A program made the translations under genes and the position numbers. From Candidatus Falkowiibacteriota bacterium (GTDB lineage Bacteria > Patescibacteriota > Patescibacteriia > Patescibacteriales > UBA12465), in assembly GCA_903937325.1 (NCBI GenBank), contig CAIZYV010000105.1, positions 1-10,067 on the forward strand: a stretch of DNA of 10,067 bases. Reading direction: 5' to 3'. The notes below the pieces were generated by a model, which was not told the origin of the DNA, made no database searches, and worked only from the letters and a program-made list of their open reading frames with translations. This document shows positions 1-6,295 of the stretch, piece by piece (the first letter of the stretch is position 1; each line of letters starts with the position of its first letter).

Positions 1-112
1 ATCTTAAATTATAGTATTCGGGCATTTTACCAGAGAATACCTTCTGGTTAGATAAAGTAAAATGATTTGAGATAATTTATTCTTCAATTATAGAAAAATT
101 AGCAACAAATTT
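1..112. other. 5' edge, non-coding leader
   Basis: This AT-rich stretch lies before the first complete gene. Short open stretches run in from the window edge (one frame closes at 49-51), and any could be the tail of an upstream gene, but none is long enough to recognise. A weak promoter-like pair is visible on the plus strand: TTGAGA at 67-72 and TATAGA at 89-94, spaced 16 bases, about 20 bases before the first ATG. In DNA this AT-rich such pairs occur by chance. Confidence 0.35.
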
Positions 113-547
113 ATGAAAATATTCAAAGCCACGATTAAAGATCTTCAGGATATTAACCGTTTGAATGATAAATATTTTAAAGAAATTAGAGATTTTAAAG
201 AAATTATCGAAGGCAGTCATGATTATTTTTATGTTGGCGTTGAAAACGGTAAAATTATTGGATTTAGTGGTTTTCATTATTACGCCTGGAATAATTCAGC
301 TTCAGTAATAGATATTTTTGTGCATCCTGATTTTCGTAAAAACGGACACGGTACTAAGCTGATTAAAAAAATTATTAAAGAAGCTAAAGCTATTAAAGCC
401 AGGGTGATTATGGCCGAAGCTCCTTCTTTAAGTAATGCTTTAATTGCTTATTTAAAAAATGGTTTTCGTGTTTGCGGATTTAATGATAGATATTATAATA
501 ATACAGGCAAAGAAATTGCTATGTTTTTGTCTAAAGATTTAAATTAA
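113..547 (+). CDS. GNAT-family N-acetyltransferase
   Basis: This is a complete 144-residue single-domain acyltransferase of the Gcn5-related family, which moves an acetyl group from acetyl-CoA to an amine; it should be cytoplasmic. The acetyl-CoA pyrophosphate loop (motif A) is clear at residues 69-82: VHPDFRKNGHG, with R75, G78 and G80 in the R-x-x-G-x-G positions. Motif B follows at about 103-118 (SLSNALIAYLKNGF), and the protein ends with the beta-strand GKEIAMFLSKDL usual in this family. The length is typical. There is no clear Shine-Dalgarno sequence; the ATG at 113 fits the family's N-terminus. The gene is 21 bases from the cupin gene and may be co-transcribed with it. The substrate cannot be told from sequence, and a link to the nearby aldehyde dehydrogenase is only positional. 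Confidence 0.9.
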   Translation: MKIFKATIKDLQDINRLNDKYFKEIRDFKEIIEGSHDYFYVGVENGKIIGFSGFHYYAWNNSASVIDIFVHPDFRKNGHGTKLIKKIIKEAKAIKARVIMAEAPSLSNALIAYLKNGFRVCGFNDRYYNNTGKEIAMFLSKDLN

Positions 548-568
548 TATTAGTAATTAATATAAAAT

Positions 569-919
569 ATGAATTTCGAAAAATATAAGCTATCACAAGG
601 CAATATTATGATTGCTTTTTCTGATAAAAATTTGAGTATTGGTGTTTTAGAAATAAATCCAGGCCAAGAAATGGCAAAACACAATAGGCCGGTTTTAGAG
701 TCGTTATATCAAATTTCTGGTTCTTGTTTGATGAAGATTTTTAGCGACGACGAAAAAATAACGGAAAAAATCTTACAAGTTGGCGACTCGCTAGATATTG
801 AGCCTAATAAATATCATATACACACTAATCCGTTTGAAGAGAAGTCTATTACTCTTTGGAAGGCCAGTGGCGATATTACAGAAATTATTGAAAATATTAG
901 AAAAAATAGTGAATTATAA
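569..919 (+). CDS. small cupin-domain protein
   Basis: This 116-residue protein is a single cupin beta-barrel, probably cytoplasmic. Cupin motif 1 (G-x5-H-x-H-x3-E-x6-G) aligns at residues 32-51 as G32, H38, R40, E44 and G51, so the second metal-binding histidine is arginine. Motif 2 aligns at 72-87 as G72, P79, H83 and N87, with a further H85. H38, E44 and H83 remain as possible metal ligands, so a metal site is plausible but altered. No second domain is present, so the protein could be a small dioxygenase, an isomerase or a non-catalytic sugar- or metal-binding cupin. It sits between the GNAT and aldehyde dehydrogenase genes with gaps of 21 and 22 bases, which suggests one transcript. The biochemical role is unknown. 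Confidence 0.75.
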   Translation: MNFEKYKLSQGNIMIAFSDKNLSIGVLEINPGQEMAKHNRPVLESLYQISGSCLMKIFSDDEKITEKILQVGDSLDIEPNKYHIHTNPFEEKSITLWKASGDITEIIENIRKNSEL

Positions 920-941
920 AGATTAACTGATATATAAAATT

Positions 942-2324
942 ATGAAAAAACTAATTTCAAGCAATCCCGCCAAAGATTACGAATTTGTTGGGGAAGTAGC
1001 AATTTCTACCGATGAAGAGATTATTGAAAAGGTGACCGCAGCGAATAAAGCAAAGTCTGTCTGGAAAGAAACAAACATAAAAGAAAGGATAGAATTTTTA
1101 AAGCCAATTTTTGAAGAATTTAAAGCCAGGGCGGACGAAATTTCCTTATTAACTACAAAAGAAACAGGCATTGCATTGTCTGAGAGCCAAGCTAACACTA
1201 GTGGTCATCTTGTTAAGATAAAATGGTTTTTAGATAATGTTGAATTGGCGCTGGCCGATGAAATAACCAGCGAAGACGATAAATCAATTCATAAGATTAT
1301 ATATGAGCCTATTGGTACGGCTGCCGTTATTACCCCTTGGAATCATCCTTTTGGCATGTTCGTTTGGGGCGTAATTCCCAATCTTCTGGCCGGAAATACA
1401 GTTGTCTTTAAAATATCTGAGGAATGCCCACTGGTTGGTAAATTAATTGAAGAAATAATGAGTAATCATAATTTGCCGACCGGTATTTTCTCTGAAATAT
1501 ATGGTGCTGGTGATGTGGGCTGGCAGCTTGTCAACGAAAAAATAGATCTAATTTGGTTTACTGGGAGCACAAAAACCGGACAGCAATTATATAAATTGGC
1601 CGGGGAGAAATTTATTAAAGCTATTTTAGAATTAGGTGGATCAAACCCCTGTATTGTCTTTGAAGATGCAGATATTGAAAAAATTATCAGTAAAATCTAT
1701 ATTAAGAGATTCAAACTTTGCGGACAAACTTGCGATGCTCTAAAAAGATTGATTATCCATCGTTCAGTTTTTAATGAAGTCGTTGAAAAATTAAAAAATG
1801 AAATTGAATCAAAAAAAACAGGCGATCCGGAAAATCTCGAAACTAATATAGGCAGTTTAGCTGCCCAAAGGCAACTTACTTTATTGGAAGGTCAGGTGAG
1901 AGATGCTGTTGACAAAGGCGCTAAGATAATTACTGGAGGCGCCCCCTTAAATAATATAAATGGCGCCTATTATTTACCGACCTTATTAACAAATATAAGT
2001 AAGGATATGCGGATTTGGCACGAAGAAGTATTTGGCCCGGTATTACCAGTCATTTCTTTTGAAACCGAAGAAGAGGCAATAAGTCTTGCTAACGATACAA
2101 TTTACGGATTAGGGGCAATTATTTTCACAAATGACGCTGCCAGGGCGATGAGGGTTGCTTCTAAAATCGCATCTGGAACGGTGGAAATTAATAATACAAC
2201 TCATTGGCTGTCTTGCAATCCTTTTGGTGGCTATAAGAAATCAGGCATGGGTAGGGAGCACGGTATAGCTGGATTTAGGGAATTATGCCAATTGAAAGTT
2301 GTCTCAATGGATAAATTTAGATAA
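942..2324 (+). CDS. NAD(P)-dependent aldehyde dehydrogenase (succinate-semialdehyde dehydrogenase-like)
   Basis: This complete 460-residue protein belongs to the aldehyde dehydrogenase superfamily, which oxidises aldehydes to carboxylates with NAD(P)+ through a cysteine thioester. The catalytic elements are intact: N134 in TPWNHP, K157 in VFKISE, the Rossmann segment FTGST at 206-210, general base E230 in LELGGSNP, nucleophile C264 in CGQTC, E362 in EEVFGP, and NPFGGYKKSG at 426-435. E160, three residues after K157, resembles the NAD-preferring arrangement that contacts the adenosine ribose; NAD preference is inference. The short length and overall pattern resemble succinate-semialdehyde or lactaldehyde dehydrogenases, but the substrate cannot be assigned. 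It is the last gene of the GNAT-cupin-ALDH group. No GABA or fermentation partner gene is present, so detoxification of a reactive aldehyde is equally possible. Confidence 0.93.
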   Translation: MKKLISSNPAKDYEFVGEVAISTDEEIIEKVTAANKAKSVWKETNIKERIEFLKPIFEEFKARADEISLLTTKETGIALSESQANTSGHLVKIKWFLDNVELALADEITSEDDKSIHKIIYEPIGTAAVITPWNHPFGMFVWGVIPNLLAGNTVVFKISEECPLVGKLIEEIMSNHNLPTGIFSEIYGAGDVGWQLVNEKIDLIWFTGSTKTGQQLYKLAGEKFIKAILELGGSNPCIVFEDADIEKIISKIYIKRFKLCGQTCDALKRLIIHRSVFNEVVEKLKNEIESKKTGDPENLETNIGSLAAQRQLTLLEGQVRDAVDKGAKIITGGAPLNNINGAYYLPTLLTNISKDMRIWHEEVFGPVLPVISFETEEEAISLANDTIYGLGAIIFTNDAARAMRVASKIASGTVEINNTTHWLSCNPFGGYKKSGMGREHGIAGFRELCQLKVVSMDKFR

Positions 2325-2422
2325 TTTTATCTAGTATATTATCAAAGCGATTAGTATACTGAAACTTATATAGTTAAAAAATAATTATTTTGGTATATGA
2401 TAAAAATTAATTAATTATCCTT
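2325..2422. other. AT-rich intergenic region
   Basis: This gap of 98 bases separates the aldehyde dehydrogenase and YvlD-like genes. It holds an imperfect direct repeat (TAGTATATT at 2332-2340, TAGTATACT at 2352-2360); AGTATA at 2333-2338 can also pair with TATACT at 2355-2360 around a 16-base loop. No T-run follows, so it is not a convincing terminator. TATGAT at 2396-2401 could be a -10 element for the next gene, but no good -35 partner is seen. Confidence 0.3.
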
Positions 2423-2767
2423 ATGTTTATTATTTTTAAATGGCTGAGCAGCGTCGCCGCTATTTTGATTGCCGCCTATTTTTTACCCGGCGTGGTTGTG
2501 GCCGGTTTGTGGAGCGCTATTATTCTTGCCTTAGTCTTGGGTTTCTTAAATTTAGTTATTAAGCCCCTGTTAGTACTTTTGACTCTGCCTATCAACATTC
2601 TTACTCTTGGTCTCTTTACTTTTGTTATCAATGCTCTATTAGTACTCTTAGCTTCCAGTATGGTTAAAGGCTTTATCGTTGGCGGTTTCTTTAACGCTCT
2701 TCTTTTTAGTTTGATTCTCACTATTATCCAAGAAGTTTTTGAATTACTCTTAAAGAAAGAAGATTAA
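2423..2767 (+). CDS. YvlD/phage holin family 4 membrane protein
   Basis: This 114-residue protein is almost entirely hydrophobic, with four predicted membrane helices at about residues 2-22, 27-46, 52-78 and 86-107. The segment around 42-70 (LNLVIKPLLVLLTLPINI, then LGLFTFVIN) is the signature of the widespread YvlD family, which databases label mycobacterial four-TMS phage holin. Despite the label, these are usually chromosomal housekeeping-type membrane proteins with no phage genes nearby, as here, and their function is poorly known; envelope-stress roles are suggested in some bacteria. The length is normal for the family. There is no Shine-Dalgarno sequence; the ATG at 2423 gives the expected short N-terminus before helix 1. 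An intrinsic terminator follows 23 bases after the stop. Confidence 0.9.
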   Translation: MFIIFKWLSSVAAILIAAYFLPGVVVAGLWSAIILALVLGFLNLVIKPLLVLLTLPINILTLGLFTFVINALLVLLASSMVKGFIVGGFFNALLFSLILTIIQEVFELLLKKED

Positions 2768-2790
2768 TTAAGTATCAGGGAGATTAATAA

Positions 2791-2818
2791 AAAGACCGGG
2801 TTTTATCCGGTCTTTTTT
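2791..2818 (+). terminator. intrinsic terminator after YvlD-like gene
   Basis: A perfect 9-bp stem, AAAGACCGG (2791-2799) with CCGGTCTTT (2807-2815), closes a 7-base loop and runs into a T tract ending at 2818. The A-rich 5' side gives some terminator character on the opposite strand as well. Confidence 0.9.
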
Positions 2819-2846
2819 GACAATTAAAGCTAAGACATGCTATTTT
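2817..2846 (+). promoter_or_regulatory. candidate sigma70-type promoter for HsmA-like gene
   Basis: A perfect TTGACA (2817-2822) overlaps the last Ts of the preceding terminator. After an 18-base spacer comes TATTTT (2841-2846), preceded by TGC as in an extended -10 element. Transcription would start near 2853, about 40 bases before the ATG at 2894. The -10 matches only four of six consensus positions. Confidence 0.5.
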
Positions 2847-2893
2847 AGCAGATAAGATCAGTTCATTTTTAATCTTTACTAAAAACCTATATA

Positions 2894-3248
2894 ATGCCAC
2901 TTGCAATCACCTTTATTAGTCTCGCTCTAGGTCTGTATAGTCTGGCCATTTTGTCAGAGCGTTTCAGTAAAAAATTGAAGTTATGGATGATTATTGCTTT
3001 TATTACCGCTTTTTCTTGCGATTTAGTGGGGACATCTTTGATGTTCTTTCGGGCTGTTAATAAATTTCAGCTCAGCTTTCACAGCTCTTGCGGTTATGCT
3101 GCCTTGTTTTTTTATGGGGCTTCACCTTATTTGGGCTTTAAGTGTAATTAGTCATCGCGGAAGAAGAGAAGTTTATTTTCATCGCTTTTCTATTTGGGCT
3201 TGGATAATTTGGCTTTTCGCTTTTTTCAGCGGTATCCCTAGGGCCTAA
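2894..3248 (+). pseudogene. HsmA-like (TIGR03987-type) membrane protein, frameshifted
   Basis: The first frame gives 85 residues and stops at 3151, but the homology-like signal ends at about residue 73 (position 3112). The rest continues in another frame from ATG at 3114 to the stop at 3246-3248, reading MGLHLIW, then VYFHRFSIWAWIIW. The break falls on a run of seven Ts (3107-3113); removing one T restores a 117-residue protein with four hydrophobic helices. The joined protein has spaced histidines H63 (SFHSSCG), H77 (GLHLIW) and H96 (YFHRFS), plus the DLVGTSLM segment, which I recognise as the HsmA/TIGR03987 pattern of small membrane proteins of unknown function. Histidines in helices could bind heme, but that is inference. 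It may be a real pseudogene, a sequencing or assembly error in a homopolymer, or, less likely, frameshift-dependent expression. A terminator follows directly. Confidence 0.78.
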
Positions 3249-3251
3249 TTT

Positions 3252-3297
3252 GCTCTTTAAAAAGAGCGGACGTTTATCTTTTGATAAACGTTTTTTT
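3252..3297 (+). terminator. double-hairpin intrinsic terminator after HsmA-like gene
   Basis: The main hairpin pairs CGTTTATC (3271-3278) with GATAAACG (3283-3290) around a TTTT loop and is followed by seven Ts (3291-3297). Just upstream, GCTCTTT (3252-3258) can pair with AAAGAGC (3261-3267), forming a small extra hairpin. The stem starts 23 bases after the restored stop codon of the HsmA-like gene. Confidence 0.88.
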
Positions 3298-3303
3298 ATT
3301 TTT

Positions 3304-3332
3304 TCGTCAAAGATCTTTATTTATGCTATAAT
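3304..3332 (+). promoter_or_regulatory. extended -10 promoter for the SIMPL gene
   Basis: TATAAT at 3327-3332 is a perfect -10 hexamer preceded by TGC (extended -10). TCGTCA at 3304-3309 matches the -35 consensus at four of six positions with an ideal 17-base spacer. Transcription would start near 3339, giving a leader of about 70 bases before the ATG at 3409. Its place right after a strong terminator supports it. Confidence 0.65.
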
Positions 3333-3408
3333 CTCTTTGTCCTTATATTTCTTATTATTTAATCTCCTCTTGTTATTATTTTTTACGATTTTAATTAACC
3401 ACAATAAT

Positions 3409-4128
3409 ATGGAAAAGAATTCTAAATTGATATTTTTTGGCTTAATTCTTGGTCTTAGCTTGATTGCTGCCGCTTTCGTTGTTGCCGCCTCTTTGCTAGA
3501 GATAAGGAAATTGGATAATATTGTCGCTGTTTCTGGCTCCGCCAGACAAGCGGTGACGGCTGATTCTGCTCGCTGGACCAGTAATTTTTCCAGAACCGCG
3601 ACGGTTGATCAATTGAAAGATGGTTACGCCAAAATGAAGGCAGATGAAAAGGCTGTTAGTAATTTCTTGCTTACTCAAGGCTTCGAAGGTAAATTTGAAA
3701 TATCCCCTGTTTTTATGAGTGAAATTTGGAAAAATGATGGCAATGCCCCTAAAGAATATAATTTAACCCAAAATATCGAAATTAAATCCGACGACGTTAA
3801 TAAGATGAAAGAACTGGCAAAAAACGGTGATAAGTTGGCAGAGCAGGGTATTATTTTTTCCGCTAATTCTGTGGAATATTATTATAGTAAGTTGCCGGAA
3901 GTCAGAATTTCTTTATTACCAGAAGCGATAAAAGACGCCAAGAAACGGGCAGAAGCGATTGCTTTAAGCAGTGGTAAGCAGGTTGAAGCGGTAAAATCGG
4001 TTAGTATGGGTGTCGTACAAGTAATGCCGGTTGGCGCCGTGGAAATTTCTGATTACGGTTCTTATGATACTTCTGGCATTGAAAAAGAAGTAATGGTTAC
4101 CGTTAAGGCATCTTTTGGCCTCAAGTAA
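3409..4128 (+). CDS. SIMPL-domain (DUF541) protein, membrane anchored
   Basis: This 239-residue protein has one hydrophobic helix at about residues 7-29 preceded by lysines, so the rest should lie outside the membrane as a lipid-anchored-like or signal-anchored domain. Residues 38-239 match the SIMPL/DUF541 pattern: IVAVSGSARQAVTADSA near the start, the helix KDAKKRAEAIALSSGKQV at 175-192, and an EKEVMVTVKASF C-terminal strand. SIMPL proteins form oligomeric beta-alpha shells; the family is named for a mouse signalling protein, and bacterial members such as YggE/BP26 are periplasmic and linked to oxidative-stress tolerance. The frame stays open upstream to 3250, but that would run through the terminator and promoter, so the ATG at 3409 is the start. 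No Shine-Dalgarno sequence is seen. It is a single-gene unit with its own promoter and terminator. Confidence 0.9.
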   Translation: MEKNSKLIFFGLILGLSLIAAAFVVAASLLEIRKLDNIVAVSGSARQAVTADSARWTSNFSRTATVDQLKDGYAKMKADEKAVSNFLLTQGFEGKFEISPVFMSEIWKNDGNAPKEYNLTQNIEIKSDDVNKMKELAKNGDKLAEQGIIFSANSVEYYYSKLPEVRISLLPEAIKDAKKRAEAIALSSGKQVEAVKSVSMGVVQVMPVGAVEISDYGSYDTSGIEKEVMVTVKASFGLK

Positions 4129-4135
4129 AATTATT

Positions 4136-4161
4136 AAAAACGGCTCTTTTGGCCGTTTTTT
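4136..4161 (+). terminator. intrinsic terminator after SIMPL gene
   Basis: AAAAACGGC (4136-4144) pairs perfectly with GCCGTTTTT (4152-4160) around a 7-base loop, and the T run ends at 4161. It begins 7 bases after the SIMPL stop codon. The A-rich 5' arm makes it potentially bidirectional. Confidence 0.9.
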
Positions 4162-4230
4162 AATTGGCGGATTAATCCATTTTAATAGAAAAAAATTTTG
4201 TTATTTAAGTTGTACATTTTAAAATAAAAA

Positions 4231-4235
4231 AGGAG
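4231..4235 (+). promoter_or_regulatory. strong Shine-Dalgarno sequence
   Basis: AGGAG lies 8 bases before the ATG at 4244, an optimal ribosome-binding arrangement. Most other genes here have no recognisable Shine-Dalgarno sequence, so this site fixes the start and hints at different translation of this gene. Confidence 0.85.
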
Positions 4236-4243
4236 ATTGTTTT

Positions 4244-4549
4244 ATGGTAAAGCATAAGTGTATTTATTGGCGCCCTGATTTGCACCAAAATAAAGAAGGT
4301 GAATTATTCGCTAATGTCCATTTGTTAATTGGTTGTAATCAGGGCAAAATTATTGATAGGCAGGTAATGGCTGATGAAATTCGTGAGACTTTTCCTCAGG
4401 CCGAGCTTAAAAATATTTTTGCCGGCAACATCAAGCTATCCTCTTGTTTTAATGGTTTCCATATTGCTAGCTGGAATGAGCATATACCAAAACAAGATTA
4501 TCCTGGTTGGCAGCAATCTGAGCAGGGGATGCCAGAATATTCATGGTAA
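4244..4549 (+). CDS. hypothetical protein, 101 residues
   Basis: I do not recognise this protein. It is soluble in appearance, with no signal peptide or membrane segment, and is rich in aromatic residues, with tryptophans at 9, 77, 89 and 101. Cysteines are at 6, 31 and 68 and histidines at 4, 14, 26, 73 and 80; they do not form an obvious zinc-finger pattern. The C-terminal third (about 75-101) is polar and proline/tryptophan rich and probably extended. The coding call rests on the strong AGGAG site, an open frame of normal composition, and a terminator right after the stop. It is a monocistronic unit between the SIMPL gene and the redox operon. A second frame is open over 4374-4604 but lacks a ribosome site and runs through the terminator. 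Confidence 0.75.
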   Translation: MVKHKCIYWRPDLHQNKEGELFANVHLLIGCNQGKIIDRQVMADEIRETFPQAELKNIFAGNIKLSSCFNGFHIASWNEHIPKQDYPGWQQSEQGMPEYSW

Positions 4550-4570
4550 AAAATCCTCACATTTTTTTCT

Positions 4571-4598
4571 AAGCCCTGAGATTTATTCCAGGGCTTTT
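4571..4598 (+). terminator. intrinsic terminator after the 101-residue gene
   Basis: AAGCCCTG (4571-4578) pairs with CAGGGCTT (4589-4596) around a 10-base loop and is followed by a short T run to 4598. The tail is weaker than in the other terminators of the window. A separate run of seven Ts at 4562-4568 precedes the hairpin and does not contribute on this strand. Confidence 0.75.
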
Positions 4599-4600
4599 GA

Positions 4601-4629
4601 TTAATAAAATATTAAATTTGGTATATACT
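4601..4629 (+). promoter_or_regulatory. weak candidate promoter of the redox operon
   Basis: TTAATA (4601-4606) and TATACT (4624-4629) are spaced 17 bases and lie between the preceding terminator and the operon. A TATTAT at 4663-4668 is an alternative -10 without a good -35. Some promoter must lie in this gap, but which one is uncertain because of the AT richness. Confidence 0.3.
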
Positions 4630-4728
4630 TGATATATTCGGTGATGTATCTGTTTACCCTTGTATTATGGATTTTTTTTGATTTTTACACGTAATATAAA
4701 CAGCATCAGCTTAATTTATTCAATATCT

Positions 4729-5859
4729 ATGTCAGAATATAAGTATTATTTGCGAAAAATTGATAATTCTTCTTCCAATTTATTGATTTTAGAATTAAAA
4801 CCAAAAGATAATCAACCGATTTTTTCTTTTCGGCCCGGGCAGTATGTTTTAATTGCTTATCGTGATAAAAGAGGAAAAATGACGGATAAGCACGCTTTTT
4901 CTATCGCTAGCTCGCCGACGAAAAGAGACTCTTTGCTTTTTGGCATTAGAGTTCAGGGTGATTTTACTAAGGGCCTAGAGTTATTAAAGATTGGCGATGA
5001 ACTTTCTGTTGCTGGTCCTTATGGCGACTTTTGTTATGATGAGCGTAAACATAGCTCGGTGGTGATGATTGCCGGCGGCATTGGTATCACGCCATTTTTT
5101 AGTGCTTTAAATTATGCTAGCGATTTGGGTATTAATAATCACTTAGCCTTGCTTTATAGCGCTCGCAAAATTGAAGATGCTGCTTTTTATAATGAAATAA
5201 AAGATTTGGCTGTAAAAAATAAAAATATTACCACTTTGTTTTCTTTTACCGAAGAAGCTGTTGTTTTTGAAAAAGAGGGAATAATTAATCAGCGCTTTGA
5301 TGCTGGTATTATTAAAAATTTTGTGGGGAGAGTTGATGATAAGATTTTTTTTATTTGCGGCCCGAAGCCTTTTATGGATGCTATGGTTGTAAATTTGAAT
5401 GTTTTAGGTGTTGGCGCAAAGCAAATTAAAATGGAAGAATTTGTGATGATTCCTCGTAAATCAGTTTTAATCCCTTGGCGTAATTTTGCTTATGCTGTTG
5501 GGGTAGCGGCTGTTTTATTTGTGACTGCTTTCAGTTTAATTAATCGGACGACGGCCGTTTCTTCTGGTTCAAAAAATGTTGATACTTCTTTATTGGTGCA
5601 GGTAAATCAAGGAGCGATTGAACGCTTAGTTTCTATTTATGAAGCAAAAAATAAAGCTTTAGTCGATTTAAATCAGCAGATAATAGCCGCTGGTCTTAAT
5701 GGTGGCACGTCGGCGCCGGTGTCTTCGTCTAATCCAGCTTCGGAATCTTCCAGTGTTAAGCCGAAGACAGTTCCTGCTCCGGCGACTCTCGTTAATCCTA
5801 CTCCTGTTCAAGCTTCGCAACCAATTTCTATTCCGCGGCCGCGTACCCGTGTTTCTTAA
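4729..5859 (+). CDS. FNR-type FAD/NAD(P)H oxidoreductase with C-terminal membrane anchor
   Basis: This protein has 376 residues. Residues 1-105 form an FAD-binding barrel (RPGQYV at 35-40; HAFSIASSP at 55-63 in place of the usual R-x-Y-S motif). Residues 110-240 form an NAD(P)-binding domain (AGGIGITP at 115-122, YSAR at 143-146, CGP at 210-212, EEF at 236-238). Unlike most family members it continues: K244 and R251 precede a helix at about 251-271, then a 100-residue tail with a possible coiled coil (283-322) and a Ser/Pro/Thr-rich end. The positive-inside rule puts the flavin domain in the cytoplasm and the tail outside. No iron-sulfur cysteine cluster is seen. The frame is open back to a TTG at 4660, but the ATG at 4729 matches the domain start. 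It probably passes electrons from NAD(P)H to the heme membrane protein at 7243; the partner is inferred from the operon. Confidence 0.87.
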   Translation: MSEYKYYLRKIDNSSSNLLILELKPKDNQPIFSFRPGQYVLIAYRDKRGKMTDKHAFSIASSPTKRDSLLFGIRVQGDFTKGLELLKIGDELSVAGPYGDFCYDERKHSSVVMIAGGIGITPFFSALNYASDLGINNHLALLYSARKIEDAAFYNEIKDLAVKNKNITTLFSFTEEAVVFEKEGIINQRFDAGIIKNFVGRVDDKIFFICGPKPFMDAMVVNLNVLGVGAKQIKMEEFVMIPRKSVLIPWRNFAYAVGVAAVLFVTAFSLINRTTAVSSGSKNVDTSLLVQVNQGAIERLVSIYEAKNKALVDLNQQIIAAGLNGGTSAPVSSSNPASESSSVKPKTVPAPATLVNPTPVQASQPISIPRPRTRVS

Positions 5860-5874
5860 TATTCTATTTTTTAT

Positions 5875-6291
5875 ATGACAAAAAAATCTATAATTCTAAA
5901 AATATTTTTTCTTTTTATCTTGTTTTTTTCTATTTCTTGGTTTGCTGAAATGCCTATTAGTTTAGCTGATAATGATGACTGGGGGGAAGATGAGTACTAT
6001 GAGAGAGGGGAAGATAACGATGATGATGAGGACAAATATTATGATGAAGAAGAGGCGGCCCCTGACGATTTTATGGTTACCCCTTCAATTGTTTCTCCTC
6101 AAGATGCACTGCAAGAAATAGAAGTAAAACAAGAAATTAAGCAGTTTTCGTATCAAGATTTTATTGATACGGATAAAGATGGTATTGCTGATGTGCGCGA
6201 TCAGTATCCTCAAGAAGATGATTTTGCTTATTTATTAGTGGATAATAATAACAACGGCGTAGCCGATGATTTAGAAAAATTGTTAAAATAA
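5875..6291 (+). CDS. secreted acidic protein with two calcium-binding loops
   Basis: This 138-residue protein starts with a clear signal peptide: lysines at 3-4, a hydrophobic core at about 6-24, and a likely cut after SLA at residue 31. The next 35 residues are strongly acidic (Asp/Glu with Tyr). Near the C-terminus are two EF-hand- or thrombospondin-type-3-like loops: D98, D100, D102, G103 and D106 (DTDKDGIAD), then D123, N125, N127, G128 and D131 (DNNNNGVAD). No enzyme domain is visible, so it is probably a calcium-stabilised extracellular or wall-associated protein. It lies 15 bases after the FNR gene and 4 bases before ApbE, so it belongs to the redox operon. It could be a structural partner for the ectodomain of the heme protein, which has similar loops; that is inference. 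Confidence 0.8.
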   Translation: MTKKSIILKIFFLFILFFSISWFAEMPISLADNDDWGEDEYYERGEDNDDDEDKYYDEEEAAPDDFMVTPSIVSPQDALQEIEVKQEIKQFSYQDFIDTDKDGIADVRDQYPQEDDFAYLLVDNNNNGVADDLEKLLK

Positions 6292-6295
6292 ATTT

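Noticed and set aside
1..51. Tail of an upstream gene
   Set aside because: Only 16 codons are visible, several frames are open, and none is recognisable.
2333..2360. Terminator after the aldehyde dehydrogenase gene
   Set aside because: Stem of only six AT-rich pairs, a 16-base loop and no T-run.
2476..2721. Minus-strand open frame opposite the YvlD-like gene
   Set aside because: Lys/Arg-rich shadow of a hydrophobic coding sequence, with no start signal.
2423..2767. Prophage remnant, suggested by the holin family label
   Set aside because: No phage structural, integrase or lysis gene is nearby; the YvlD-type family is chromosomal in most bacteria.
3250..3408. N-terminal extension of the SIMPL gene to a TTG at 3250
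   Set aside because: It runs through a strong terminator and a good promoter; the ATG at 3409 precedes a normal signal-anchor.
4374..4604. Overlapping open frame over the 101-residue gene
   Set aside because: No ribosome site, it runs through the terminator, and the other frame has the strong AGGAG start.
4660..4728. N-terminal extension of the FNR-like gene to a TTG at 4660
   Set aside because: The FAD domain begins right after the ATG at 4729, and the upstream codons look like leader sequence.
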